In this document: positions 18,274-27,132 of the stretch, piece after piece
Layout of the letters: each line of letters opens with the position of its first letter
Numbering within the stretch: position 1 is the first letter of the stretch
NCBI GenBank assembly: GCA_965217615.1
Contig: CBDCIT010000048.1
Coordinates: 57,833-121,832, forward strand
DNA from: CAVOAK01 sp965217615
Lineage (GTDB): Bacteria; Pseudomonadota; Alphaproteobacteria; UBA8366; CAVOAK01
DNA length: 64,000 bases
Direction of reading: 5' to 3'
The notes under the pieces: generated by a model
Seen by the model: only the letters and a program-made list of their open reading frames with translations
The model's database searches: none
What the model was told of the DNA's origin: nothing
Position numbers and translations under genes: made by a program

Positions 18274-19890
18274 GACCGGCCTCCCTCAGGCGGTCGTAGC
18301 GGCGGCAGTCGGCCACCGGCTGGTGGCGAAGCTGCAGGCCCTCGGGCGTTGGGATGGCCGGCGGCTGCTGCTGCTGGCACTGCCGGGCGAGGATGTTGAG
18401 CACAACATCAGCGCTGCAGGCGCCGCAGGCGAGCGCTTCGGCGCAGGCCGCCTCGACCGCCTCCAGCCCGTCCTCCAGCACCGCCGCGAGGATCCTCACG
18501 AACTGCCTGTCACCGTCGTTGCAACCCGTCAGCCGCGCCCGTATGCGGCCCAGCGCGCCGGGCAGTTGCCAACCCTTGAAAGGCGCGCCATTCCTCAGCG
18601 CACCGGGCTTCCGTGTCAGGATCGGCACGTAGTGCCATGGATTGCAGGTGATCTCACCGCGTCCAAAGCTCCGGGGGTGTTCGGCAACAGTCTCGCCATC
18701 CTGGCGGATGACAATACGATCGGCATAGGCCCGCACGTCGACCGTCCGCCCGACGGCGCGGGCCGCCACGCTGTAGTGGTTGTTGTCGAAGCGCACCAGA
18801 CAGGTCTTGGAGACCGATACCTCGGTGGCGTGGAAGCCGTCGAAGGGGCCGCGATAGGCCATCAGGAAGGGCCGCTCCTCCTCGAACACCTGCCACACCG
18901 TCTTGCCCTCGATCGTCGGATGCGGCCGCTTCTTGGCGTCCTCGATACACCGATCCATCAGCCACGCGTTGATCTCGGCGTAGGAGCCGCCCCGCGGGAT
19001 GGGCACGAACAGGCGGCCGCGGACGTCACCCACCTGCCTCTCGACCTGGCCCTTCTCCCAGCCCGCACCCGGAGTGCACGCCACCGGCTCCACCAGATGG
19101 TGGGAGCACAGCTCCAGAAAGCGCCGGTTGTAGGCGCGCTCCTTGCCCACGAAGACCATGCTCACCGCCGTCTTCATGTTGTCGTAGATGCCCCGCCGGC
19201 AGACCCCGCCGAAGAAACGGAAGGCGCGCTCATGCGCCTCGAACACCATCTCCTGGCTCTCGCGCGGGAAGATCTGAACCAGCTGCATACGGCTGTAGCA
19301 GAGCCGCATGTGCGCCGCCTTCACCTTGGTCGTCACACCCGACAGGCGCGCGTACTCGTGGCTCCAGTCGAACTGGTAGGCCTCGCCGGGATCGAAGCTC
19401 AGCGGCACAAAACCCTGCGACGGCGACAACAGCCGCCACCGCCGACGCCAGGTCCTGGCGTAGCGGCGCACCGCGTCGTAGCCGCCGCCATAGCCCAGAG
19501 CCGCAAGGTCTTCATGAATCCGCAGCAGAGACAAGCGGTCCCGGCGCGGCTTCTTCTCGTTGGCCTCAAGCCGGCGCTCCAACTCCTCCACCCACGGCCC
19601 CAGCTTCGGCAGCGGCCGGATCTTGCGCGCGTAGCTGTACGAGGTCTCATCACCCCGAACCACCTTGCGCACCGTGTTCTTCGAAACCCTCAAATCCCGG
19701 GCGATCTTCTTGATCGGTACGCCCCTCACCAGATGATCCCGACGGATCCGCGCAATCGTCTCCACAACCAGCATCTCCCCCACCTCGTCTGTCCAAACAA
19801 CAAGGTGTGTTCAAGAGCACAAAACCAGGGGGGTCAATTTTGGACGCCGATTACCCCACCAAGGGGGTCAATATTCCACGCCGATCAACA
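17362..19890 (-). mobile_element. IS21-family element, copy 1
   Basis: A 2529-bp element with TGT...ACA termini and related terminal repeats of the form TCGGCGTGSAATATTGACCCCC (one at the istB end, two at the istA end near 19828 and 19865). A 6-bp target duplication CTCCGC lies at 17356-17361 and 19891-19896. Multiple terminal repeats plus an istA/istB pair are diagnostic of IS21. It sits between pcm and a tRNA-Cys gene. Confidence 0.93.
18260..19783 (-). CDS. istA: IS21-family transposase IstA, copy 1
   Basis: A 507-aa intact DDE transposase. The N-terminal helix-turn-helix region is IKKIARDLRVSKNTVRKVVRGDE. The integrase core has GEAYQFDWSHEYA (first Asp), GGVCRRGIYDNMKTAV (second Asp region) and GAGWEKGQVERQVGDVRGRLF (Glu). 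The C-terminal Mu-type part includes VRFDNNHYSVAARAVGRTV. The start is GTG at 19783, or ATG nine bases further in. This copy is intact, unlike the istA of copy 2 at 41521, so it could still drive transposition. Confidence 0.93.
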   Translation of the reverse strand: MGEMLVVETIARIRRDHLVRGVPIKKIARDLRVSKNTVRKVVRGDETSYSYARKIRPLPKLGPWVEELERRLEANEKKPRRDRLSLLRIHEDLAALGYGGGYDAVRRYARTWRRRWRLLSPSQGFVPLSFDPGEAYQFDWSHEYARLSGVTTKVKAAHMRLCYSRMQLVQIFPRESQEMVFEAHERAFRFFGGVCRRGIYDNMKTAVSMVFVGKERAYNRRFLELCSHHLVEPVACTPGAGWEKGQVERQVGDVRGRLFVPIPRGGSYAEINAWLMDRCIEDAKKRPHPTIEGKTVWQVFEEERPFLMAYRGPFDGFHATEVSVSKTCLVRFDNNHYSVAARAVGRTVDVRAYADRIVIRQDGETVAEHPRSFGRGEITCNPWHYVPILTRKPGALRNGAPFKGWQLPGALGRIRARLTGCNDGDRQFVRILAAVLEDGLEAVEAACAEALACGACSADVVLNILARQCQQQQPPAIPTPEGLQLRHQPVADCRRYDRLREAGHGAS

Positions 19891-19977
19891 CTCCGCTCGT
19901 GCTTGACCGTCAACTATGGCGCACGTATATCACGCGAATATGCACTCTTGCGGTGGGCGCAGCGCGGAATCTTCGGG

Positions 19978-20051
19978 GGTCCGGTGGCAGAGTGGTTATG
20001 CAGAGGCCTGCAAAGCCTTGTACGTCGGTTCGATTCCGGCCCGGACCTCCA
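19978..20051 (+). tRNA. tRNA-Cys (GCA)
   Basis: The acceptor stem GGTCCGG pairs with CCGGACC, with T as discriminator base (typical for tRNA-Cys) and an encoded CCA. The anticodon loop is CTGCAAA, giving GCA, on a stem GAGGC/GCCTT. The T arm contains GGTTCGATTCC. It lies 87 bp after the IS21 copy 1 end. Confidence 0.96.
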
Positions 20052-20221
20052 AAGCGCCTGTGGCGGCAAACACTGGAAGACGCCTTGGCACGCGAAGCTG
20101 CGGCGCGGAATGCCCGCTTGGAGCCCGCCCAGTCGTTTGATATAAATCGCCCTGCGAGGGCCGGCGGCCGAGAAATTGCACGGCGGCGTATCTGACAAAC
20201 GCCGCTGCATTTAGCCACTGA

Positions 20222-20297
20222 TCCCCGGTAGCTCAGTTGGTAGAGCGGGTGGCTGTTAACCACCTTGTCGGCGGTTCGAGTCCGTCCCGGGGAGCCA
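20222..20297 (+). tRNA. tRNA-Asn (GTT)
   Basis: The acceptor TCCCCGG pairs with CCGGGGA, with a G discriminator and encoded CCA. The D arm is AGCTCAGTTGGTAGAGC, the anticodon loop CTGTTAA gives GTT, and the T arm contains GGTTCGAGTCC. It is followed by a terminator-like hairpin. There is no integrase gene or downstream repeat of the tRNA end, so this is not an evident island attachment site. Confidence 0.97.
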
Positions 20298-20304
20298 ATC
20301 AACG

Positions 20305-20341
20305 CAAGGGGTTGAGCCTAGACAGGTTCAGCCCCTTGTTT
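20305..20341 (+). terminator. Likely terminator after tRNA-Asn
   Basis: CAAGGGG at 20305-20311 pairs with CCCCTTG at 20332-20338, extended by TTGA/TTCAG pairing, and TTT follows. It is placed to end the tRNA transcript. Confidence 0.6.
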
Positions 20342-20460
20342 GGTGAGTTACCAACACGTTACCAATGGAACGGTAATTTGGGCTACGTTCTGAGCCGACG
20401 GGCACCAGCTTCCTGGGGGTGGAATAGCAGCATAAACGCCTGCTCGTTGAATCCGCGGCT

Positions 20461-20540
20461 ATGTCCGCTAAGGGTTATAAGCGGTCGTTCGAGCAGCTCA
20501 TTGCGGATGACCGGTTTCGCCTGGTAAGCGGACGTTTCCC
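20461..20540. repeat. Dispersed palindromic intergenic repeat, copy 1
   Basis: A segment of about 80 bp beginning ATGTCCGCTAAGGGTTATAA and ending GGTAAGCGGACGTT. It aligns along its whole length with 31363-31441. Its ends are inverted (TCCGCT / AGCGGA). A weaker partial copy follows at 20558-20585 (CTGCTTCTAGCCAGAAGCGG). The surrounding 400-bp stretch between tRNA-Asn and the TauD gene holds no convincing gene. Confidence 0.7.
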
Positions 20541-20698
20541 CACTTCACGACGATGGTCTGCTTCTAGCCAGAAGCGGGCATTACGTTTTGTGAGAATTGC
20601 TCAAATCAACCCGGATTGGCTATGTCGAGCTCCGTCAATTCGGCGTCGAACATGTCTGCTCACAGCCGGGGCTTTTTGATCGTTGCAAGCCTCTGCTC

Positions 20699-21562
20699 TC
20701 AATAGGGCACGCCGCCCTCGAGCGTCACGCGATAGCACAGCCTGCGGCCACTCGCGTCCGGAAATTTAGACGCGCGGTGCATGGTGCAGCGGTTGTCCCA
20801 GAGCATGGCGTCGCCGGGCCGCCATTGGTGCGCGTAGGTGAATTGAGGCTGCGTCGCGAACGAACGCAATTCCTCGAGAAATTCGATTCCCTCCTCCTTC
20901 AACATGCCGTCGACCGAAGACTCTCGTGTATCGAGAATGCCGACGAACAAGGCCTTCTGATGGGTTTCGGGGTGCGTACGCACGAAGGGGTGGCTGAGGT
21001 CGGAAAATTTGCGCTTCTCGTCCTCGGTCATCGGCTTGTGATCGAAGCCGTGGCGCTCCAATGTCGCGGTATGGCTATACCCCCAGTGGCGGCCTTCCAG
21101 TTTGCTTTTCGTGTCCTCCGGCAGCGCGTCATATGCCTTGGTCAGGTTGGCGTACCATGTATCGTCGCCGCCCTTCTCCGGCACTTCCTTGGCGTAGAAG
21201 AACGAACCGCCGGCGGGCTCCGTCAGGAAGGAGAAGTCGCTGTGCCAGGCGTCGCCGAAGCTGCAGTCCGCTCGCGAGCCGATATCCTTGCCGTCGACTT
21301 TGATGTTGGAGAATATAACTATTTCCGGGTGTTCCGGGATCTTTGGGCGGTAATGTGGGTCTATCGCGAACTTGCCGAATCTTTGCGCGAATGCCTTCTG
21401 CCGCTCCGCCGTCAGGTCCTGCCCGCGAAACAGAAGAATTTTGTGACGCAGCCAGCCATCACGGATTTCAGCAATCGTCTCATCTGACTGGTCATCGGCG
21501 ACGTTGACGCCGATAACTTCGGCTCCCAGAGCTTCGCTAAGTGGCCGAAATTCAATGGTCAG
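20699..21562 (-). CDS. TauD/TfdA-family dioxygenase without a standard start codon
   Basis: Fe(II)/2-oxoglutarate-dependent dioxygenase, full-length family coverage in one uninterrupted frame of about 285 codons. The N-terminus reads (T)IEFRPLSEALGAEVIGVNVADD. The metal site is H-x-D in FGDAWHSDFSF, and the distal part has MLWDNRCTMHRASKF and RRLCYRVTLEG with the 2-oxoglutarate-binding Arg. Typical members act on sulfonates, phenoxyacetates or carnitine-type substrates; which one cannot be told. The frame has no ATG, GTG or TTG before the conserved core. Candidate starts are CTG at 21562 or ATT at 21556; the latter lies six bases after a GGGAGG site. Either a rare start is used or the start was lost. 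Confidence 0.8.
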   Translation of the reverse strand: MTIEFRPLSEALGAEVIGVNVADDQSDETIAEIRDGWLRHKILLFRGQDLTAERQKAFAQRFGKFAIDPHYRPKIPEHPEIVIFSNIKVDGKDIGSRADCSFGDAWHSDFSFLTEPAGGSFFYAKEVPEKGGDDTWYANLTKAYDALPEDTKSKLEGRHWGYSHTATLERHGFDHKPMTEDEKRKFSDLSHPFVRTHPETHQKALFVGILDTRESSVDGMLKEEGIEFLEELRSFATQPQFTYAHQWRPGDAMLWDNRCTMHRASKFPDASGRRLCYRVTLEGGVPY

Positions 21563-22086
21563 CCTCCCGCTCGTCGAGCAAAGTCACGTAATTTCGGCTA
21601 TCAGCCGACAAATTCCACACCGACGCCGAACTCGTGAGAACTACGAAGATCGTATTCCTGAATCACCCTTGGGGAAATCAATTTCTCACCACCGTCGTCT
21701 CGGATTTGACCGAAAATGGCACTGTGAGTAGGCGATGTTCGACGTCCGCTTTGCGTCAGAAGCGGACATTCGGGCACTTGATTAATTGGGTTTTACTAAT
21801 TCTTTAATCGGTGCCGGCTAAGCTAGCCTGGCTTCGGTCGTGGCCGCCGGTCGAATTTGTTTCGCCTCGAATACCTTAATCGAGTCGGTGATCTCTGCCG
21901 CCATCGCAGCCGCGTCATTGTCGGGATGAAATCCCGCCAGAATCGCGTCTGACAGCGGTTGTAAAAGCTTCATGTCTTTCTCGCCTGGCGTGGGGAAGTC
22001 TGTTTGTACGCGGGTCACGACGTCGACCAGTGTCTGGCACAGGTCGCTTACATGCTCATATTGAGTATCGTCCATGCGACGCTTCA

Positions 22087-23480
22087 GGTTGTGTCTCGAA
22101 AGTGGTGGAAATTGGTTTTGGCGCCTCTCCGAGCGGGCTGAGTTTTGCGGCGGTCAGGCCGCTCGGTCAAGGGTTTCGTCGGCGATTAGCTGATCGAGGG
22201 TTTCCCATCCATCGACTTTGCGCATCTGGATTTGGCCGGAAGCGAGGAGCGCCCAGAGGAGCATCGGCACTGTTTCGGGACACGGCAGCACGGTCTGTGT
22301 TTTGATCCGGCGCTTGAACTCCTCGTTGAGACGCTCAATGGCGTTGGTCGTTCGGGCTGATTTCCATTGGCTCTTGGACAGGCGCGTGAAGGTAAAGAGC
22401 TTGTCGCCCGCTTCTGCGAGGCTGTCCGCGACGGCCCTGCATTTCAGCCGCCACTTGCGGACAAACGCCTTGCGGCGGGTTTCCACCTCGGAGGCAGTGT
22501 CGGCATAGATCATATCGCGGTAATCTTCGCTCAGCTCGTCATGCATGTGTTTGGGAGCATGACCCAGAAGGTTGCGGTGCTTGTGCACGGTGCAGCGTTG
22601 AACGGGAAGGTCATCGCCCCAAAGCGCCGACAGAGCCGCCTCCAGTCCCGGCGCGCCATCGACGATGACAAACCCGGGCCGTTTCAGTCCACGCGCATCA
22701 AGGTCGTCGAGGAACTGGCGCCACGCCGCCTGGCTTTCTCCGCCCATATTCCCGATCGAAAGCAAGACCTTCTGGCCATCCCGGCGCACCCCTATAGCCG
22801 CGAGAACCGAGATGTTGGTGGCCTTGCGATCCAGTCGGGTCTTGATCACAGTACCGTCAAGGATCAGCCGAACGATATCCTCATCCGCGAGGCCACGGCT
22901 GCACCAGGCGTCCCAATCGACCTTCACCTTGCGCCACGCCCGGCTCACAACGTCCTTGCTCACAGCACCCCGGAAGAGCCCGAACAGCGCGCGTTTCACC
23001 CGCCGCGTGTTGGTTCCGGACAGATACACCGAAGCGATCAGCGCCTCGGCCTTTCTGGTCAGCCGCTGGTAGCGCGGCAGCGCCCGCGAACGCCATTCCG
23101 ACGCCCGACCGTCTTCCTCAACGATCCGTGCACGCGGCACGCTCACCCTCTCGGTCCCGAATGTCCCCGTCAGTTGCCGCTCCCGGTGCCCGTTCCGATA
23201 CCCTTGCCGAAGCGCGTCCTCTCGACCGTATCGGCAGCGCCCGAGAAACTGCGCAAGTTCCTCCTCAAAAACGGCCTCGATCGTGGATCTGATGTTCTCC
23301 CGCAGCCGGTCCTCGAGCGGATCATAGCCGGCGTCATTGGCCAGTAGCGAAAGCGCGGAAGTCTCGGTAGTGTTCTTCATGGCGTGATCTCCTTGGCGGT
23401 GCTAGCCGCCGGTTGGGTGGTTGTCTTGTCACCCGGAGATTACGCCATCCTCAAATTTCCACCACTTTCGAGATACAGCC
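22087..23480 (-). mobile_element. IS256-family element, copy 2 (inside the receiver-domain gene)
   Basis: A 1394-bp element with the same 27-bp ends as copy 1; the right end has an extra mismatch (GAGATACAG). A perfect 8-bp target duplication ACGCTTCA lies at 22079-22086 and 23481-23488. Confidence 0.98.
22154..23380 (-). CDS. IS256-family transposase, copy 2
   Basis: An intact 408-aa Mutator-type transposase whose protein is identical to that of copy 3 and differs from copy 1 at three positions (RYQRLTRK, KHMHDEL and ETRRKAF here). It has the catalytic Asp regions LILDGTVIKTR and FVIVDGAPGLEA and the Glu in TNAIERLNEEF. Identity between copies 2 and 3 points to recent spread from one source. 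Confidence 0.96.
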   Translation of the reverse strand: MKNTTETSALSLLANDAGYDPLEDRLRENIRSTIEAVFEEELAQFLGRCRYGREDALRQGYRNGHRERQLTGTFGTERVSVPRARIVEEDGRASEWRSRALPRYQRLTRKAEALIASVYLSGTNTRRVKRALFGLFRGAVSKDVVSRAWRKVKVDWDAWCSRGLADEDIVRLILDGTVIKTRLDRKATNISVLAAIGVRRDGQKVLLSIGNMGGESQAAWRQFLDDLDARGLKRPGFVIVDGAPGLEAALSALWGDDLPVQRCTVHKHRNLLGHAPKHMHDELSEDYRDMIYADTASEVETRRKAFVRKWRLKCRAVADSLAEAGDKLFTFTRLSKSQWKSARTTNAIERLNEEFKRRIKTQTVLPCPETVPMLLWALLASGQIQMRKVDGWETLDQLIADETLDRAA

Positions 23481-24236
23481 ACGCTTCACATCCTGTGCGA
23501 CAAAAGTCAGGCTGTTGATCTTCTCCAATGCCGATTCGTGGAGTTCCTCTGAATTGTAGGCTGGCAGGATTAGGCCGACGAGGAAGCCAATCTGATAGGC
23601 GTGGCGCGACAACTTTTGCTCGTTTACCTGGACCATCGTCGCGTCAATCGCTTGTTGCAGACGACCCGGGTCGACAGGCTCGCCCCGCGCCTTAGCGCCA
23701 AGTGTGTTCGGCACGTCGATCAGCGGCAATTTGGAGTCCTGGTTTGACTCTTTGTTTCGGTCGGGACCGACATAGACTGATGTGACGACGAAGGGTCGGC
23801 GATTGTTGGCTAGGTTTCCAATTCGGTCCATGAGCTGTTTGGGCGCAAAGGGCTTGACCAAGACGGCATCGGCGCCGCAATTGGACAAATCGTGGATCAA
23901 CTCATGGCTTGGTTCCCAGGTCGTAACGATAACCGGAACAAATGGATTATTGCCTAGGTCGTCGTGACGCAACTCGTTGACCGTCGAGCACACGTCACCA
24001 CCATCGAATTTTGTGTCAAGCACTACAAGATCGGGCATTCCATCATTCAACGCGGCTCGGACACCGTCTAGGCTGCCGAACCCGACAGTTCGCCGAAATC
24101 CTTCATAGTTCATGGTGTCCCGGATCGTCCGCAACAACTCGCCTTGCGGATCGCCATGATAGATCTCAATGTCGGCTCGCTGGCTTCGGTCGATGTGCAT
24201 CCTCAACTTCCGACTGTCATACGCAAGCTTCACCAC

Positions 24237-24692
24237 TTGTCATGGCGTCTGACCAAGTCACGGGTCTGACGGGATCGTATGTCGACAGATCCTGCAAATT
24301 AAGACGCCGGAACCTATTCTTTTATTCCTTGGAATTTTCCGACCGATTTTGGCTATGTGGCAACAGTCGTTGGGAATGACGACCCTACCCGACTTCAAAG
24401 GCCATCGATAATTCCCGGCGAGCCGAAACCCACCTATCTCCGCATCTGGCTAAAAGCGGACCTTCACCGTGAGGCAGACTAATCGACATCGAATGGTTGC
24501 GAATTACGTTTGCCAACAAAGTACTCTTCTGGCTATCAGCGGACCACAAACGTCAGTGGGGATACATCCGCCTGTGACCCTGCGCGGACATTCAATCAGA
24601 ATGCACAGAAGTGGTAACTTCTACGGCGGGAGGTCCCAGAAAGTGCATAAAGGACCGGGTGGTGATACTGTCGAAGCTATAGGAGGATCGCC
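24237..24692. other. Intergenic region with degenerate repeat fragments
   Basis: No convincing gene is visible. The region carries short degenerate pieces of the dispersed repeat, for example GGCTAAAAGCGGACCTTC near 24450 and CTGGCTATCAGCGGACC near 24530. The Rieske gene's ribosome site AGGAGG lies at its right end. A similar hairpin fragment, GTCCGCTT...AAGCGGAC, occurs at about 21747-21767. Confidence 0.5.
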
Positions 24693-25859
24693 ATGAAGAC
24701 TCGAAGTGAAAACGGCGTCGACGATGTTTTGGCGGCGCTCGCAGAAATCGGTGACCTCGATGCGGGCCAGGCACGGTCGTTACCTGCTGAATATTACGCG
24801 TCTGACGCATTTCTCGAACTGGAGCGGGAGGAGATCTTCCGCAAGGAGTGGATCTGCCTCGGCCGGGTCGAGGAGGTGCCGACGCCCGGCGACTATTTCA
24901 CCACCGAGCTGATCGACGAGCCGTTGATCGTCGTGCGCGGTCAGGACAAGAAGGTCCGTGTGCTCTCCAACGTCTGCCGCCACCGCTCCTCGGTGATCCT
25001 GGAGGACAAGGGCAACAAGAAGCATTTCGTCTGCCCCTACCATGCTTGGACCTACGCCAACGACGGCCAGCTCCTGCGTGCGCCCTACATGGACCAAGTC
25101 AAAGGCTTCAACGTCGAGCGCTGCCGGCTTCCGGAGTTCAAGACCGAAGTCTGGCACGGTTTCCTCTATGTGAACCTGGACGGTAAGGCGAAGCCGCTGG
25201 CCCCCCGGCTCAAGGGGCTCGAACCCCACATCAAAAACTACCACATGGGCGAGATGACCTATCAGTTTGTGCGGGAGGAGGAATGGTCTACCAACTGGAA
25301 ATGCCGCGTTGAAAATGGTCTCGAGGGCTATCACCTGAGTAATCTGCACTACGAAACATTGGGCAATATCACGCCGACGCGGCTCTGTGAGAAGATCCCG
25401 GGTGGTGAGGGATACACCGCCTACAAGTCCCACTACCCTCCTGATTTCCCGCAGCGCAAACCCTATCACGATGACATAACTGAAGAGGAAAAACGCTATT
25501 CGATGATGTTATGCGTTTATCCCTCGCACGTCGTCGGTTTGACGCCAAACGGCATCGTATATACGTGCGTTCGCCCGTGCTCGGTTGATAAAGTCGAGAT
25601 GCGGTGGGGCGTTGCCACCTTTGGCCAGAAGCCGACGCGAAAGAGGGTCAAGGAAATGGTCGCGCTCTACGATGCCGTTATTGCCGAAGATCGGGGACAG
25701 CTCGAACAGCTATGGCGAGGCATGAATTCGCGCTACGCCGAACGCAGCTTACTCGGGCCGCCCGATCTCGAAGGCAGCATTTGGGACATTTACCAGTACA
25801 TGGCCCGACAACTTGCTCCTAAGACGAACCGTAGAGCCCGGCTCAAGCGCGCGTCTTAG
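24693..25859 (+). CDS. Rieske ring-hydroxylating oxygenase alpha subunit
   Basis: Non-haem iron oxygenase subunit, 388 aa, that receives electrons from a reductase and oxygenates an aromatic or alkylamine-type substrate. The Rieske [2Fe-2S] ligands are C95-x-H97 in NVCRHRSS and C114-x2-H117 in VCPYHAWTY. The mononuclear Fe site is ENGLEGYHLSNLHYE (H214, H219), with a C-terminal Asp probably in GSIWDIYQYM. AGGAGG lies six bases before the ATG. No beta subunit, ferredoxin or reductase gene is adjacent, so partners must be elsewhere. The 285 bp after it hold no clear gene. Confidence 0.92.
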   Translation: MKTRSENGVDDVLAALAEIGDLDAGQARSLPAEYYASDAFLELEREEIFRKEWICLGRVEEVPTPGDYFTTELIDEPLIVVRGQDKKVRVLSNVCRHRSSVILEDKGNKKHFVCPYHAWTYANDGQLLRAPYMDQVKGFNVERCRLPEFKTEVWHGFLYVNLDGKAKPLAPRLKGLEPHIKNYHMGEMTYQFVREEEWSTNWKCRVENGLEGYHLSNLHYETLGNITPTRLCEKIPGGEGYTAYKSHYPPDFPQRKPYHDDITEEEKRYSMMLCVYPSHVVGLTPNGIVYTCVRPCSVDKVEMRWGVATFGQKPTRKRVKEMVALYDAVIAEDRGQLEQLWRGMNSRYAERSLLGPPDLEGSIWDIYQYMARQLAPKTNRRARLKRAS

Positions 25860-26144
25860 CATGCAGCGTGGATAACACACTAATTGCGAAGGCACTTCGA
25901 TGCCCGAGGGTGGCATCCCGGCGGCCTCGATCAACGAAGTGGTCGCGGCCGCAACTCTAGCAGCCTCGACCATCGGTTACGTCGATGCGCGGGTGCCGGC
26001 CGGAGTCTCCGGTGCAGCTCAACGGAGGCTGGGTTAACCGCGGCAGCTAGCTGCCCCGCGGAAACACTTGGACCAGCGCCGAGGGCGGCGAACCTAAACA
26101 GCCCTCAGCCGGATCCTGCACGTCCCATGGACTTCCGCGAAGGG

Positions 26145-26888
26145 TCAGGTTGACCCGCCGCCATTGCAGGCAATCATCTGGCCGGTCACATAGGCTCCCT
26201 CTTCGGACGCCAGGAAGCCGCACAGCGCTGCCACGTGAAAAGGCTCGCCACAGTATCCGAGCGGTATCAGCGCGATTGCCTCGGCGCTGTGCTGACCTTC
26301 CGCTGATCCCGCATCGTCGGGCGCGATCAGACCCGGCGAAATCGCATTGACGGATATACCGCTGGGACCAAATTCAAAAGCCAATGACTTGGTCAGACCC
26401 CAGACGCCATGCTTCGAAACCGAGATCGGCGCACCTTTAACATTCCCTCGAATCGAGTTCATGCCAGTGAAGTTCACGATGCGCCCCCAGCCTTGCGAAA
26501 CCATGCCGGGCAGAAAAGCGCGCGACAATCGGACGGCGGCGTTCAAATCGACGTCAATCACCCGCTGCCATTCTTTGTCCGTCATCTCCAGGAAGGGTCC
26601 AGGCGGTCGAATCGCCGCGTTGTTCACAAGGATATCGATGGTCCCGAATCGCTCAAGCGCCTCCGTGCTCATACGATCAATCGCCTTCGGATCGCCGACA
26701 TCGCCCATGGCGACCAGGGCCTCTACCCCTAACTCTACGGCTTCCGCGGCCACCTTCTCGCACGCCTTGTGGTCCTGTGATCCGTTGACGATCACATTGC
26801 ACCCGCGCTTGGCCAAATCGAGAACGACGGCACGTCCGATCTTCTGGCCCGAGCCGCTCACAAATGCAGTCCTAGCGCTCGCATCCAT
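26145..26888 (-). CDS. SDR-family oxidoreductase with the catalytic Tyr replaced
   Basis: A Rossmann-fold short-chain dehydrogenase/reductase of 247 aa. The nucleotide-binding turn is SGSGQKIG (residues 11-18) and the NNAA motif is at residues 89-92. In the active site, where SDRs have YxxxK, this protein has ISVSK: I155 replaces Tyr and K159 is kept. The usual Ser region reads NFTGMNSIRG. Such substitutions often mark non-catalytic or altered SDRs. The C-terminus VTGQMIACNGGG is typical. ATG at 26888 is preceded by AGGAGGAG; a TTG immediately before it is also in frame. It is convergent with the Rieske gene. Confidence 0.9.
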   Translation of the reverse strand: MDASARTAFVSGSGQKIGRAVVLDLAKRGCNVIVNGSQDHKACEKVAAEAVELGVEALVAMGDVGDPKAIDRMSTEALERFGTIDILVNNAAIRPPGPFLEMTDKEWQRVIDVDLNAAVRLSRAFLPGMVSQGWGRIVNFTGMNSIRGNVKGAPISVSKHGVWGLTKSLAFEFGPSGISVNAISPGLIAPDDAGSAEGQHSAEAIALIPLGYCGEPFHVAALCGFLASEEGAYVTGQMIACNGGGST

Positions 26889-27132
26889 CAATCGATTCTC
26901 CTCCTGCTAACCTCGATATTCCCAATCCTGTTTCACTGCGATTCGAACACGCAGTCAACCCCGGCTATGATGCATCAACATCACAGGCCGCGCTGCAGAA
27001 TTACCTTTTCATACAAATTTGCTACTTACGGACTGGCGGCGTTCTTTGCGTCGAAGTTGCCGCCATTGGGCGGCGCCGATGCTATATTTCGGCGATGTCA
27101 TCGACATCGATACTCGACAGGGAGTTAAACCG

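Larger units (their letters stand above)
21818..24236 (-). pseudogene. Receiver-domain (response-regulator-like) gene split by IS256 copy 2
   Basis: The N-terminal 252 codons (24236-23481) include a CheY-like receiver domain: MPDLVVLDTKFDGGDVCSTV with the probable phospho-Asp, PFVPVIVTTWEPSHE, and ADAVLVKPFAPKQLMDRI with the conserved Lys. The following part, HAYQIGFLVGLILPAYN, has no recognised domain. After IS256 the gene resumes at 22078 with RMDDTQYEHVSDLCQTLVDVV and ends at 21818. Removing the IS and one 8-bp target copy gives a continuous 338-codon frame. In the present state the N-terminal part would end with residues encoded by the IS end. There is no output DNA-binding domain. Confidence 0.88.

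Noticed and set aside
18272..19906. 544-aa plus-strand frame opposite istA
   Set aside because: GC-rich antisense frame of a verified transposase; the same happens opposite copy 2 at 41666-42955.
20222..20460. tRNA-Asn as an integration site for a genomic island
   Set aside because: No integrase gene, and no repeat of the tRNA 3' end is visible downstream.
25900..26037. 45-codon plus-strand frame between the Rieske and SDR genes
   Set aside because: No ribosome site, no recognisable family, and too short to support.
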